Assembly: GCA_021401465.1 (NCBI GenBank)
Contig: JADDMT010000065.1
Coordinates: forward strand, 110,167-174,166
Direction of reading: 5' to 3'
DNA length: 64,000 nucleotides
Source: Teratosphaeria epicoccoides
Lineage: Eukaryota > Ascomycota > Dothideomycetes > Mycosphaerellales > Teratosphaeriaceae
Shown: piece after piece, positions 55,411 through 64,000 of the stretch
Position numbering within the stretch: position 1 is the stretch's first letter
How the letters are laid out: each line of letters opens with the position of its first letter
Translations under genes and position numbers: made by a program
Notes under the pieces: model-generated
What the model was told of the DNA's origin: nothing
What the model saw: the letters and a program-made list of their open reading frames with translations, nothing else
Database searches by the model: none

Positions 55411-55653
55411 ATGAAGCTCACCATGCTGCTAAACACGGTCCTAACGACTCTCCTGGCGGTGCTCCCAACTGTAGCGACGAAGAGAGTATGTCAGGCAGAA
55501 TGCAGGACCAATGTCAGTCATATTTCTGATCCGCCCGCCGAACTTCTAGTGCTAGGCTGATGGCCCACGCGTTAGGACTGGTACCCCTGCGAGGAAGTCA
55601 GTTGCAAGCAAGGGAACGACCTCGGTTGCGGGAGTCTCGGGCCCGCGCCTTGT
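55411..55653 (+). CDS. small secreted cysteine-rich protein, 3' end unresolved
   Basis: Exon 1 (55411..55512) encodes a signal peptide (MKLTMLLNTVLTTLLAVLPTVA) then TKRVCQAECRTN. A 63-bp intron (GTCAGT...CGTTAG with a GGCTGAT branch) leads in phase 0 to exon 2 (55576..55653): DWYPCEEVSCKQGNDLGC, then GSLGPAPC. That gives 60 residues with six evenly spaced cysteines. Exon 2 runs into a perfect GTAAGT donor; if that is used, a last exon lies downstream, and I could not fix it. If it is not used, the frame stops at 55726-55728 after about 25 further residues. The TATA box at 55301 supports a transcribed gene. Secreted, possibly effector-like; family unknown. Confidence 0.6.
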
Positions 55654-57149
55654 GTAAGTTCTCTCGTGTGTGTGGAGTGCGTGCTGGAGAGGGCTGACGT
55701 TGGGTGGAAGGTGTGGCGCGATGTGTAGGAGTTGGGGAGGGCAGGTGGAGGAATGGGTGGGGGTGTGGATACGGGGTGAGCGGGTTGCTGGGAGTCGTCG
55801 CTTGCTGCTTGGTGCGGCACGAGTGGGGATGGGTGTGGGTGGGGGAGTTCGTTGGGGGCGAGTGTTGTGGAAAGCGGAGGTGTGGACAGGTTGGTTCCGC
55901 GAAGTGAAGTATTGACTGGGAGTGGGGAGGCGCACAGGTCGATATGCGCAGGCAATTGGGTTTCGTATAGCATTCCCACCAAGAAACGTGCCGATCATTC
56001 TCTGGAGCGGTCGAATGTTCAGCTTGAGCTTTGGTTCAGGAGACTGGATCCATCGATGCGTCCGTGTCAGGCTCCGAGACGTAAGCCAGAGGCAAAAGCG
56101 ATGGTGTCGTTGGTGTTCAGTGCGATGGGTTTTCGATCGTACCTGACGGGTACAGCAGTAAGATTTTCGAAAACGTCCTGGGCGTTGTCTATCTATTCAT
56201 GCGCGGTCTTTGTACCTTGCTCCTCGTACTCTGAGGAGAAGAAGAGCGGGATGGTGCGTCTGCGGGCAGAGAATCGGGTAGTACGTTTGAGAGACCAGAA
56301 GATGGTATCCTCAGCGTACTCGCGTTGGCTCGTGAGCTGGGGCGTGCACATTGTATCTGCTGATGATTTTCGGGATGTTGGCGGTGCGCTCGTCGCGCAA
56401 GGCATTTGTATTTCGGCCTCTTCGCGCAGAGATGGGCGGAGCTGGTATCGTGGGTGTTGTGGTGGAGACGGAGGCGATTGTGTTTGATAGAAGCGTGAAG
56501 AGGGAGGTGAGTAGATGGAGGAACATGCTTATTTCAGTGAAGAGTGAGCACATAGTAAAAAAAAAGGATTGTCAGGAAGTGTTCGCCAAGTGAGTTCGAG
56601 GCGTAGTGCTCAGTTGGACTCGATAGGCGAAATCATGCCGGAAGGCGAGCTCCACGTAGCCTCGATGTATTCCTCTTCACACCTGACGCAGAATCTCGTG
56701 ACATCCTAGCCGATACGTTCTTCCTACTGTTCTGGATACATATCGAATAGGACGCCGCGGGAAGATGAGCCGGCTCGCAGCTTGCAGGCGATCAGGACGA
56801 TCTGGGTTGCCAATGCTGTTTGATCTGTCACGGTTTGATGTAGTCTGGAAATGGTTCGATGTGGTGAAGTCTCTGGCTCCTGCATATGCAGTTCGATTGA
56901 GGACGCAGTCGCGAGGTCTACATAGAGACCAGTGCGGATTCGTCATGTCCTTATGAGAGCAGCCTCACTGATTAACGCCATGTGCTGCGTACTGTTTTCC
57001 CTCACAATGCCATATAGTATGCTCTTTCATGAGTCCTGGCTGCAACCCAATCAAAACTCCAAGCACCATGCTCAAACAGTTCCTTCTCACAGCTCTGTCC
57101 TCTACTTCCCCAGAATTATCTTTTTATGTATCTTTTCATATTGGGCTTC
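55654..57149. other. 1.5-kb spacer with strand-biased composition
   Basis: The first half is strongly G-rich on the plus strand (C-rich on the minus), giving long but meaningless Pro/Ser/Thr/His-rich minus-strand frames at 55552-55998. A last exon of the secreted-protein gene may be hidden here. A short minus-strand frame at 56311-56553 is listed separately. Confidence 0.4.
56311..56553 (-). CDS. possible small secreted protein without cysteines (doubtful)
   Basis: 80 codons from ATG 56553, or 71 from the second ATG, which starts MFLHLLTSLFTLLSNTIASV, a plausible signal peptide. The rest is Pro/Thr- then Arg-rich (IPAPPISARRGRNTNALRDE) with NIPKIISRYNVHAPA near the end. Codons are C-ending, which favours coding on this strand, but the whole neighbourhood is C-rich on the minus strand, so the bias is weak evidence. 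A neighbouring minus frame (56193-56405) is equally open. Not recognised. Confidence 0.22.
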   Translation of the reverse strand: MCSLFTEISMFLHLLTSLFTLLSNTIASVSTTTPTIPAPPISARRGRNTNALRDERTANIPKIISRYNVHAPAHEPTRVR

Positions 57150-57498
57150 TCACCAAAACCAACTCAGCAACCACCACAGCACCACCACCACGCCCACAAT
57201 TATCGCCGCCAGCTTGAATATCGCAACGCTGTTTCCCTGACTGGCCATGACGCCCAATCTCCTCGCGCTCCCTTTCAACGTTGTAGCCATACCGCTGAAA
57301 GTCTCGGAGGTGGAGTCGATGACGCCCTGGTCGCGGGCATTGTCGTGAATGTCGATGGTGACGGAGCGGAGCTGGGAGACTTTGGAGGAGAGGGAGGCGA
57401 GAGAGTCGTTGTTTTGTCTGTGAGATGAGGTTGTGAGCGGAATTTGTTTCGTGTCAGAGGGCTTGGCCTTACTGTTCTCGGGAGTAGGCTTCTGCCAT
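57150..57498 (-). CDS. SFT1: Sft1-type Golgi SNARE
   Basis: Exons 57473..57498 and 57150..57417 (minus strand), with a 55-bp intron (GTAAGG...CACAG), give 97 residues, the usual length. The first exon encodes MAEAYSREQ, and the junction restores QNNDSLASLSSKVSQLR, followed by a SNARE motif (VTIDIHDNARDQGVIDST) and a C-terminal membrane anchor (FKLAAIIVGVVVVLWWLLSW) with almost no luminal tail. Sft1/Bet1-like SNAREs act in retrograde traffic within the Golgi with Sed5. Sft1 is preferred over Bet1 because of the NNDSLASLSSKVS start and the short N-terminus. The gene is divergent from YSC84, 519 bp apart. Confidence 0.88.
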
Positions 57499-58017
57499 GA
57501 TTGCTGTGGTTTATTAGAGGGGAGAACCAGGGTGGTAGCAGCGATCGATGGACGCTTGAGGAAGGCGCGACAGATGGTGGCTCTTGGCGAATTCCTGGTG
57601 AGGCTGTGATCGCGCGTCGGGACGGCCGGTGCTCTCGAAGTCTCCCTCGCACCAGGCAACAGCTTTGTTCTCACCCGTCGTTGTCAGTCACATGGTCGTC
57701 TTTCTGGAGGCTTCCGCCTGTAACAACGATGGATCCGAGGCCTCGGGCTCGGCGCTGCTTTTGACCACGCGGCGACCCGGCGGCTTTCACCATGAGCCAA
57801 ACGGTCGTTACCCCCGCTGACGTCGCTCGCTCGTGGCTTAGCGGTACTCCACAGGCAGCTGAGCAACTTTGATGGCGAACATATTTATTCTGTCGCGCCG
57901 GTATGATGGATTTGGTTTGAGATAGAGGTCTGATCAAAAGAGTGTTGTCAAAAAGACAGCGAAGCAGCTCGCAGGGGACGAGGACGTGAAGGTATACAGA
58001 CAGCTGCGCAGGCCACG
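57499..58017. promoter_or_regulatory. bidirectional promoter region SFT1 / YSC84
   Basis: 519 bp between divergent start codons. No coding evidence and no TATA box seen. Confidence 0.45.
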
Positions 58018-59314
58018 ATGCCGCCCTTCATTAACAACCCGCTACCGAGTAGCATGAGGAGTTCGTCGATGCTCCCCGACCGACCACCTACGTCCTTACT
58101 AATGCTACATAGGTGAATGCAAAAAGTGCGGGCGCATTCTCGCCTCCTTCATCGACCCGCGGCAAGCCTTCGGTCCCGACAAGATCATCCCGCCATCCAT
58201 CCTCGCCAACGCCAAGGGCCTAGCCATCCTCACCGTCTTCAAGGCCGGCTTTCTCGGATCTGGTCGTTTTGGTTCGGGAGTCGTCGTTGCACGCTTGGCT
58301 GATGGCACATGGTCTGCGCCATCCGCGATAGGCACAGTAGGAGGAGGATTTGGAGGACAAATTGGCTTTGAATTGACGGACTTTGTCTTCATACTGAATG
58401 ATGCGAACGCGGTCAAGACGTTCGCACAGGTGGGAAGTTTGACATTGGGTGGCAATGTCAGTATTGCGGCTGGACCAGTGGGACGCAACGCCGAAGCAGC
58501 AGGCGCAGCCAGTCTGAAGAGCGTGAGCGGCATCTTCGCCTACAGCAAGACGAAAGGACTGTTCGCCGGTGTTTCGCTAGAAGGCAGCGTCCTGATTGAA
58601 CGCCGCGATGCCAACGAGAAGATGTATGGCCAGAAACTCACCGCACGACAACTCCTCGGTGGCAACGTCCCCGTCCCACCCCAGGCAGAACCTTTGACTC
58701 GAGTCCTCAACAGCCGCGTCTTCGCAGGCGCCGGCGGCACCTTCCGTGGCGACGACGCCATGTACAACGACGTCCCCGTCTACGACAACTCACACGAAGA
58801 CGTCGTCTGGCAAGGCAAGCAGGGCTCTGCGTACGGCGAGGGCGTCCGGACTGATAGAACCGGTACGGGCTCCTTCACCGACCCGCACGACCAGTTCGCC
58901 AAACCCAGCAGAGCGAGCACATGGGCCGATGACCCCTACGACCGCGCCTCGAACCGCTTCAGCCGTGCCAACCCATCCGAGACGTTCGACCGACTCGAGA
59001 ATCATCGAGCGCGAGCGAATACTACGGGTGATCAATCCGATTACGTGTATTCTGATCGCAAAGGTCCTGCGCCGGGGAGACCTGCCGCGCCGAAGCCGAA
59101 CTTTGGCGCGAAGACTGGTGGTGCGGCGGCGGCTGGACCTGGACAGGCGATTGCAAAGTTTACGTTTGATGCGGATCAGCCGGGAGATTTGGGGTTCAAG
59201 AAGGGGGATGTTATCACGATTGTGAAGAGGACGGAGTCAGAGGCGGATTGGTGGACGGGTAGGATAGGGGCGAGAGAGGGAATCTTTCCGAGTAATTATG
59301 TGGAGGTGGTGTAA
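58018..59314 (+). CDS. YSC84: Ysc84/Lsb3-type actin-binding SH3 protein
   Basis: Exons 58018..58060 and 58113..59314 give 414 residues. Exon 1 encodes MPPFINNPLPSSMR; the 52-bp intron has a textbook TTACTAAT branch and ends CATAG, joining S to ECKKCGRILASFIDPRQAFG. The Ysc84 lipid/actin-binding domain fills residues ~15-220 (LTVFKAGFLGSGRFGSGVVV, GGGFGGQIGFELTDFVFIL, GPVGRNAEAAGAASLK, YSKTKGLFAGVSLEGSV). A disordered linker leads to a C-terminal SH3 domain (AIAKFTFDADQPGDLGFKKG, WWTGRIGAREGIFPSNYVEV). These proteins organise actin at cortical patches during endocytosis. The donor is ambiguous: GTTCGT at 58061 matches the family better than GTAGCA at 58049, which would delete four residues. 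Confidence 0.92.
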
Positions 59315-60491
59315 ACACAGAGGAACTGCACGACGGTGAATGAGCGGGAGAGTGCTGCGAGCTCTGGGTGTTACTGGCGGGGGCTGGAGATGATGACTCT
59401 TTCGGAACATACGTTGGCAACGTGGCTTGGTTCTTGTTTTCTTGATACCTTTACAAGCAGGCATTAGCGGGTGCTTATTTGTGTTTTAGACATGGAGACA
59501 AAAGAGAAATGAGATTCTGCGGGAGATGACGCGAGGGGAGTTTTTTTGGGCAGGGAATGAAAGACGTTTTTCGTATTATCGATTCGATGAGGTGCTGTTT
59601 CGTATTGCGAGCTGGTCTTGTAGTCGAGTAGAGAGGTAGGAAGGATGAACACTGCAGCCTTTTTGACGGTATTACTCGATTGAAGCGTTGGTGGTTGATG
59701 AGAGGATCATTTGGTTAATGAGGGGATCATTTGGTTGATGAGGGGATCATTTGGTTGATGAGGGAATCATTTGGTTGATGATGGAATTGTTGGGTTGATG
59801 ATGGCAATATTACCTTGCGGTCTTGATTGGAATGTTACGGTGCTTGATAGATGTTGGCGGTGTAAGTAATGGCTGATACTGGGTGGGTATGCTTTTGTTG
59901 CATACATACTCGCATGAATGAGGCTTGCTGGGGAGGCCAGCGAGATGGTGTTATCGCATTCCAGCCCATGATCGTCCGCTGCTCCATGGCGCGCAGGCCC
60001 CGAATCGTCTGCCTAATCCGATCACGCTCAGATGAGTTTTTATGGTGATTGTCGCAAGGATGCAATGATCTGTACATCAACAGTATAGAGCATGAGTGCC
60101 GCGATCGCCGGTGATACATTTTCGCGAGCTTCATCGGTGCGTAGAATACTCCGCGCGGAACGGCCGAGTGGGAGGATGCGAGACAGCTGAGTACCTTAAG
60201 ATATCGACTTCCTCGCCAAATAATGCAATAGATGCATGCAAGTTGTAAAGACAGAATGAAGGTGGGATCGTTCGAGATGGCAGCGGTAAAGACGAGATCT
60301 GCCGCTAGCGATCCTGGGGCTTCTCTTCTGCGTGCGCAGACTTGGAGGTTCCTCCTTCACCATCACGCCCACCCAGCACCGCTTCCACCTTGACCGAGAC
60401 CAGACCATGTGCTACTGACCTGCGCGTGTCTGACACGAGGCATAGAAGACATTGACCGCTAGCCACAATCGATTTTCACACGGCGCACGCG
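59315..60491. other. intergenic with a minisatellite, regulator upstream region
   Basis: 1.2 kb between YSC84 and the Zn2Cys6 regulator, both plus strand. It holds a 20-bp tandem repeat (59694-59806). No coding evidence. Confidence 0.5.
59694..59806. repeat. 20-bp minisatellite, about 5.5 copies
   Basis: The unit TTGATGAGGGGATCATTTGG recurs with exact 20-bp spacing. Inner copies differ by one or two bases; the last copies drift (ATGGAATTGTTGGG). Confidence 0.9.
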
Positions 60492-62825
60492 ATGGCGGAC
60501 GCAAACAATGGCGAGATGCCGAATCGCTACCCTTCGCCTGGTAGCGGCAACAACCCATACTATCAGCAGCAGCCAGAGCCGCAGCGCCCAATGTTGCACT
60601 CACATGATCAGGCTGGTCCTAGCGATCAACAGCTTCAGGAGCAGCTCCAGCAGGGTATGGGCCATAGCGCGCAAGAGACGTCAGATCAACAACAACAACA
60701 ACAACAACAACAGCAGCAGCAGCAGCAACGCGTCTCAGATGACTCGCAGATGCGACAGGACTTGACCAATATGATGCAGTTTGCCCAGCCCAGCAATGCG
60801 CCGCCACCATATCCACCACCCAATATGCATATGCATCAGGAGCAAGGTACAGACCACGGGCATCTTCCGCCCGGCTCCGTAGCATACGCGCAGGCGAGTG
60901 GGTCACCTGACGCCGCTCCGCCGAATCCACTAAAGCAGAAGGAGCGCACCAAAGTCAGCAGAGCGTGTGATGAATGCAGACGCAAGAAGATTCGGTGCGA
61001 TGCGGCCGACGAGACAGGCGCGACGCCCTGCTCGAATTGCGCGCGAACAGGCGCCAGGTGTGCGTTTAGTAGACAGCCGATGAAGCGCGGACCGAGCAAG
61101 GGGTACATCAAAGAGCTGGCGGAGAGGCTAAACACCCTCGAGAGCCAGGTCCACTCGCCGCATGGGCAGCAGGCAGCAAGGTACGAGCTCCAGCAAGTGC
61201 AGCAGCAACTCGCGACTGAGGGTTACGGCAGAGAAGGGCAGATGATCCTCGACGCGCGCACCGGCAGCAAGCGCTCACATGACCTCGCCGAAGCGCTGCA
61301 GCAGAACGGGCAGGCGCAGCAGGGTGCAGGCGCGCCTGTGGCGCCGATGCAGTCGAGTCCGCAGACTCCAATACCGGCGCCCTTCTACCGTCAGCAGCAG
61401 TTTGGAGACGGCGCGCCAGGCATGCAGCCGTTTTGGAACCCTGCCGCGGCTAATATACGCGGAGGTCCATTCGACGGGCCGTTTGATGCTATTGATGCGA
61501 ATCTCACTGGTGCCATTACCAATTTTGACTGGGACGAGGCTGTGGTTGATGAGTATTATCGTATCATTCATCAGACTTTCCCACTTCTGCCGAGTAGTAA
61601 GCACCGTCTGCGCCAGAAGCTAGGAGAGTGCCCAGCTTCTCTGCGCGAGGCATTCTTGGCCGCTCTCGACTGCTTGATGCGCACCTTCCCAACTACCACA
61701 CTGCCGCCCAATCCAGGTTATCCTCAGGCTCTCAAGAAGACCGCCGAGCTCCTTGCTCGGTACCCATTTGACAATCCGAGCAGCCATACAAATTCTACGG
61801 ACTTGGTGTATCTGCAGACTCTGATCATGATGGCGTTGGAGAGCGACAATCATGGTCCAGCAACGATCAGGGGTCAAGCTGGCCCTTCTCGTGCCGAATG
61901 GCTAGGACGTGCGGCCGGTGTCGCTGGTCAGCTTGAGATTAACGTCATTCACAGCGGCGCGCAATCAGTTATGGAGGGCGATCGTGACTCAGACGAGAGG
62001 CTTGCCAGACGTGTGTGGTGGGTGCTCTTCATTCTGGACCGCTGGCATGCTTCGTCAACTGCAGACCTCCTCAAGCTGCCTGAGAACAGTGTCGTCTTGC
62101 TGCCAGAAGACCAGATGCTGCTTGGCGAATCAACGTACCACCTCGCTCGCCTGTCATTCATCATCGGTCACCTAGCCGCCATCCTGACCACCACCAAAAC
62201 CCCCTCAACCGACGTCATGGCCCCATCAAACCCAGCATCCTCCCTCCTCGGCCTCACCCTCGCGGGCGAAATCGACCGCTTCCGCGAATCCGTCGAATCC
62301 GTCTGGGGCTCCCTCAACCTCGTCCACCTCTCCTACCACCACTGCCACCTCCTCATCAAACGTCTCAATCCTCAAACCGAACCCACCGAGCTCGTTGGCC
62401 ACGCCGTCAAAGTCGCCTCTGTCCTCAACTCGCGCCTCACACCCGTCACACCACTCAACCACCACTTCGGCGCCCTGGCCGCAATGACGCTGTGCGAGCT
62501 CTGTGATGTCCCGAAGACGCGGGCGGAGGCGCTGAAGGGGCTAGAGCAGATGCAGGAGTGTTTGGGGGAAGGGAAGGGTTTGGCGGGCAAGATGGAGAGC
62601 GAAGGGTGGGATGGGGCGGTGAGGGAGTTGGTGGGCGGGAAGGTGCGGAAGGTCATGGCGCTGGCGGTGCAGGGGGGTGTAGGGGCTGGGAGCGCGGGGT
62701 TGCAGGATCTGGCGAATGCGGCGACCGGGGCAATGGGAGAGGGTGCGGAGGGGTTTGATCCGACCGGGTTGACGAGGTATGGGTATTTGACTGCTTTGGG
62801 GCAGGGGATGGTTCGGGGTGCGTAA
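60492..62825 (+). CDS. RGT1: Rgt1-like Zn2Cys6 transcription factor
   Basis: A single exon of 777 residues. The N-terminus is Gln/Pro-rich with a 14-residue polyglutamine run (residues ~66-79, coded by mixed CAA then CAG). The binuclear zinc cluster starts at C159: RACDECRRKKIRC and PCSNCARTGARC, with the following SRQPMKRGPSKGYIKELAER, which marks the Rgt1 type of regulator, and a short coiled segment. The middle holds a fungal-specific transcription factor domain (VVDEYYRIIHQTFPLLPSS, RRVWWVLFILDRWHASSTAD). Yeast Rgt1 represses hexose transporter genes when glucose is absent. Whether this protein controls the window's MFS transporter is not shown. The C-terminal third changes from C-ending to G-ending codons, with no frame break. 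Confidence 0.88.
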   Translation: MADANNGEMPNRYPSPGSGNNPYYQQQPEPQRPMLHSHDQAGPSDQQLQEQLQQGMGHSAQETSDQQQQQQQQQQQQQQRVSDDSQMRQDLTNMMQFAQPSNAPPPYPPPNMHMHQEQGTDHGHLPPGSVAYAQASGSPDAAPPNPLKQKERTKVSRACDECRRKKIRCDAADETGATPCSNCARTGARCAFSRQPMKRGPSKGYIKELAERLNTLESQVHSPHGQQAARYELQQVQQQLATEGYGREGQMILDARTGSKRSHDLAEALQQNGQAQQGAGAPVAPMQSSPQTPIPAPFYRQQQFGDGAPGMQPFWNPAAANIRGGPFDGPFDAIDANLTGAITNFDWDEAVVDEYYRIIHQTFPLLPSSKHRLRQKLGECPASLREAFLAALDCLMRTFPTTTLPPNPGYPQALKKTAELLARYPFDNPSSHTNSTDLVYLQTLIMMALESDNHGPATIRGQAGPSRAEWLGRAAGVAGQLEINVIHSGAQSVMEGDRDSDERLARRVWWVLFILDRWHASSTADLLKLPENSVVLLPEDQMLLGESTYHLARLSFIIGHLAAILTTTKTPSTDVMAPSNPASSLLGLTLAGEIDRFRESVESVWGSLNLVHLSYHHCHLLIKRLNPQTEPTELVGHAVKVASVLNSRLTPVTPLNHHFGALAAMTLCELCDVPKTRAEALKGLEQMQECLGEGKGLAGKMESEGWDGAVRELVGGKVRKVMALAVQGGVGAGSAGLQDLANAATGAMGEGAEGFDPTGLTRYGYLTALGQGMVRGA

Positions 62826-63662
62826 GGGGAGGGAGGGACGGTCGAAGGGCTTGATGTGTTGGGCATTTTTTGCGTGGGTCATGCGACTTGTCGCCTGCTA
62901 GGGCTAGCTCGAATGTGGCGTTGAATCCGCATGCGAAGGTCGCCACTGAAGACTGCTCGGGATCGACGTTGTCGGGTGCGGCCGCAATGGCCGTTTTGAA
63001 GTAGTTTTTTGTGAGCAGGAGCACACTGATCGACTATAGCTTACACCGAGAACCGTGTCCGAGGACACTCATTCTTATTTAAATACCTGTCTACTGTCAC
63101 TACCACTCTGCTGCCCACTGTCGTTCCAGAAGAAACTCTTCACGCTCGTGTGCACTGACGGAGGAGTTCCACGAGTCTTTTGATGGAAAACCAAAACCAA
63201 CCAAACAATCTATTTTTTCTTTTTCAAAAGAATTAAGGTAAGGACTCGCTCGCATGAGGTCTCCCGCCACGACAACAACAACCATCTCCCCGACTTCGTA
63301 TCCCGTCACGCGACTGGGAGACGTGCGAATCCAATTAACCCCTATCTCCACATCCCAGGTGTATTTCCAATGTTCCAATAATTGCGCAACCGTGGCGTGC
63401 GCGCGCGCTCGCACAACCCTCTTGAGTCTTTCCCTCCCTCTACGGAGAAAGAGAGAAAAGAAGTGTTCCTCCCGCTCTGCTCTCTGCAGCGATGGCAGTG
63501 GTGAGCAGCAGCGGTGCGCGAGTCTCGCAGTCGTTCGAGGTGGCGCGGTGGCAGGATCATTCTGGAGTGGGAGTGGGAGTGGGATGCTGGAAGAAGACGG
63601 CGGAGAGAGTGTAGATTTTCAATCTCGATTCTGTCACCTCCTTCAGCTCGTCTTTCCTCTTC

Positions 63663-63772
63663 CTGCTACTGCTACTGCTACTGCTACTGCCACTGCTACT
63701 GCCACTGCCACTGCTACTGCTACTGCCACTGCTACTGCTACTGCTACTGCTACTGCTACTGCTACCGCTACC
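63663..63772. repeat. triplet/hexamer microsatellite (CTGCTA/CTGCCA)
   Basis: About 110 bp of CTGCTA units interrupted by CTGCCA units. Translated it gives alternating Ala-Thr on the plus strand and Ala-Val or Ser/Gly runs on the minus strand. Confidence 0.95.
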
Positions 63773-63967
63773 AAGATATCCGGCAGAGTCCCGCGCACGT
63801 ACGGAGAGCCGACCATGAATGAGATGAATGAAGAAGTTGCAGCAGGTGTGGGGAAGGTAGACGTAGATTGGCAACGTTTGCTCACGGTCGGGTTTTGGTT
63901 CCGAGCGGTTTTGCGCTGTGTGCGCGGAAGCCGTCGAGGATGGGGGTTGGTTTGACGGTGGTTGGTA

Positions 63968-63985
63968 GGGGGGGGGGGGGGGGGG
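63968..63985. repeat. 18-base G homopolymer
   Basis: Eighteen consecutive G residues followed by CAGGGGGGC. Possibly a genuine G-quadruplex-prone tract, possibly a sequencing or assembly artefact. Confidence 0.7.
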
Positions 63986-64000
63986 CAGGGGGGCGGGAGG

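Larger units (their letters stand above)
62826..64000. other. right edge, repeat-rich, no gene
   Basis: A 233-codon plus-strand frame (63254-63955) is open only because a microsatellite lacks stops; it has no motif. The region contains a simple repeat (63663-63772) and an 18-base G run near the end. Confidence 0.5.

Noticed and set aside
55552..55998. two overlapping minus-strand frames rich in Pro, Thr and His
   Set aside because: Explained by C-rich strand composition; two different frames are equally open, which argues against either.
63254..63955. 233-codon frame with Ala-Thr repeats
   Set aside because: Kept open by the microsatellite; no conserved sequence outside it.

Overview
The window reads as nuclear chromosomal DNA of a filamentous ascomycete fungus. 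The evidence is about twenty eukaryotic housekeeping or accessory genes on both strands, short spliceosomal introns (mostly 48-67 bp, GT...AG, several with CTAAT- or CTGAC-like branch sites), monocistronic spacing, and fungus-specific families (Atg13, Rsc9, Rgt1-like Zn2Cys6 factor, DUF2433, Ysc84). Small secreted cysteine-rich proteins, the gene content and one introner-like intron fit a Dothideomycete (Mycosphaerella/Cladosporium-like), but that placement is inference. There is no sign of bacterial operons, CRISPR, rRNA or a recognisable tRNA.

Layout, left to right. 0.3-9.6 kb is gene-dense: BUD22 (ribosome biogenesis), a three-exon small secreted protein, a RING E3 ligase sharing a short bidirectional promoter with a TAPT1/Emp65-type ER membrane protein, and a half-size ABCG transporter. 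9.6-17.8 kb is sparse and holds only a NifS-like molybdenum-cofactor sulfurase lacking the MOSC domain. 17.8-25 kb holds the NPC1/Ncr1 sterol transporter and, upstream in tandem, a DUF2433 RGG-rich phosphoesterase-like protein. 27.4-29.4 kb holds a HhH-GPD-like protein and an uncharacterised Cys-motif protein. 29.4-35 kb is the emptiest part, with palindromes and two doubtful genes. 35-39.6 kb is a divergent MFS sugar-type transporter / Baeyer-Villiger monooxygenase pair. 40.9-45.8 kb is ATG13 with a 2.2-kb intron. 46.6-59.3 kb carries a second cysteine-rich secreted protein, RSC9 divergent from a Rec114-like gene, a SIS-domain sugar isomerase, a third secreted cysteine-rich gene, and SFT1 divergent from YSC84. 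60.5-62.8 kb is the Rgt1-like regulator, followed by a repeat-rich right edge.

Most genes are independent housekeeping functions: vesicle traffic (SFT1, TAPT1/Emp65, NCR1), autophagy (ATG13), chromatin (RSC9), meiosis (Rec114-like), ribosome assembly (BUD22) and actin/endocytosis (YSC84). The only pair that looks metabolically linked is transporter + monooxygenase. I see no convincing new multi-gene system. The best leads are three previously unlabelled secreted cysteine-rich genes reconstructed here exon by exon, the giant ATG13 intron together with an adjacent intron flanked by a 9-bp duplication, and the coding-looking extension behind an in-frame UAG in the DUF2433 gene. All exon borders come from reading splice signals and family alignment by eye; none was tested against RNA.
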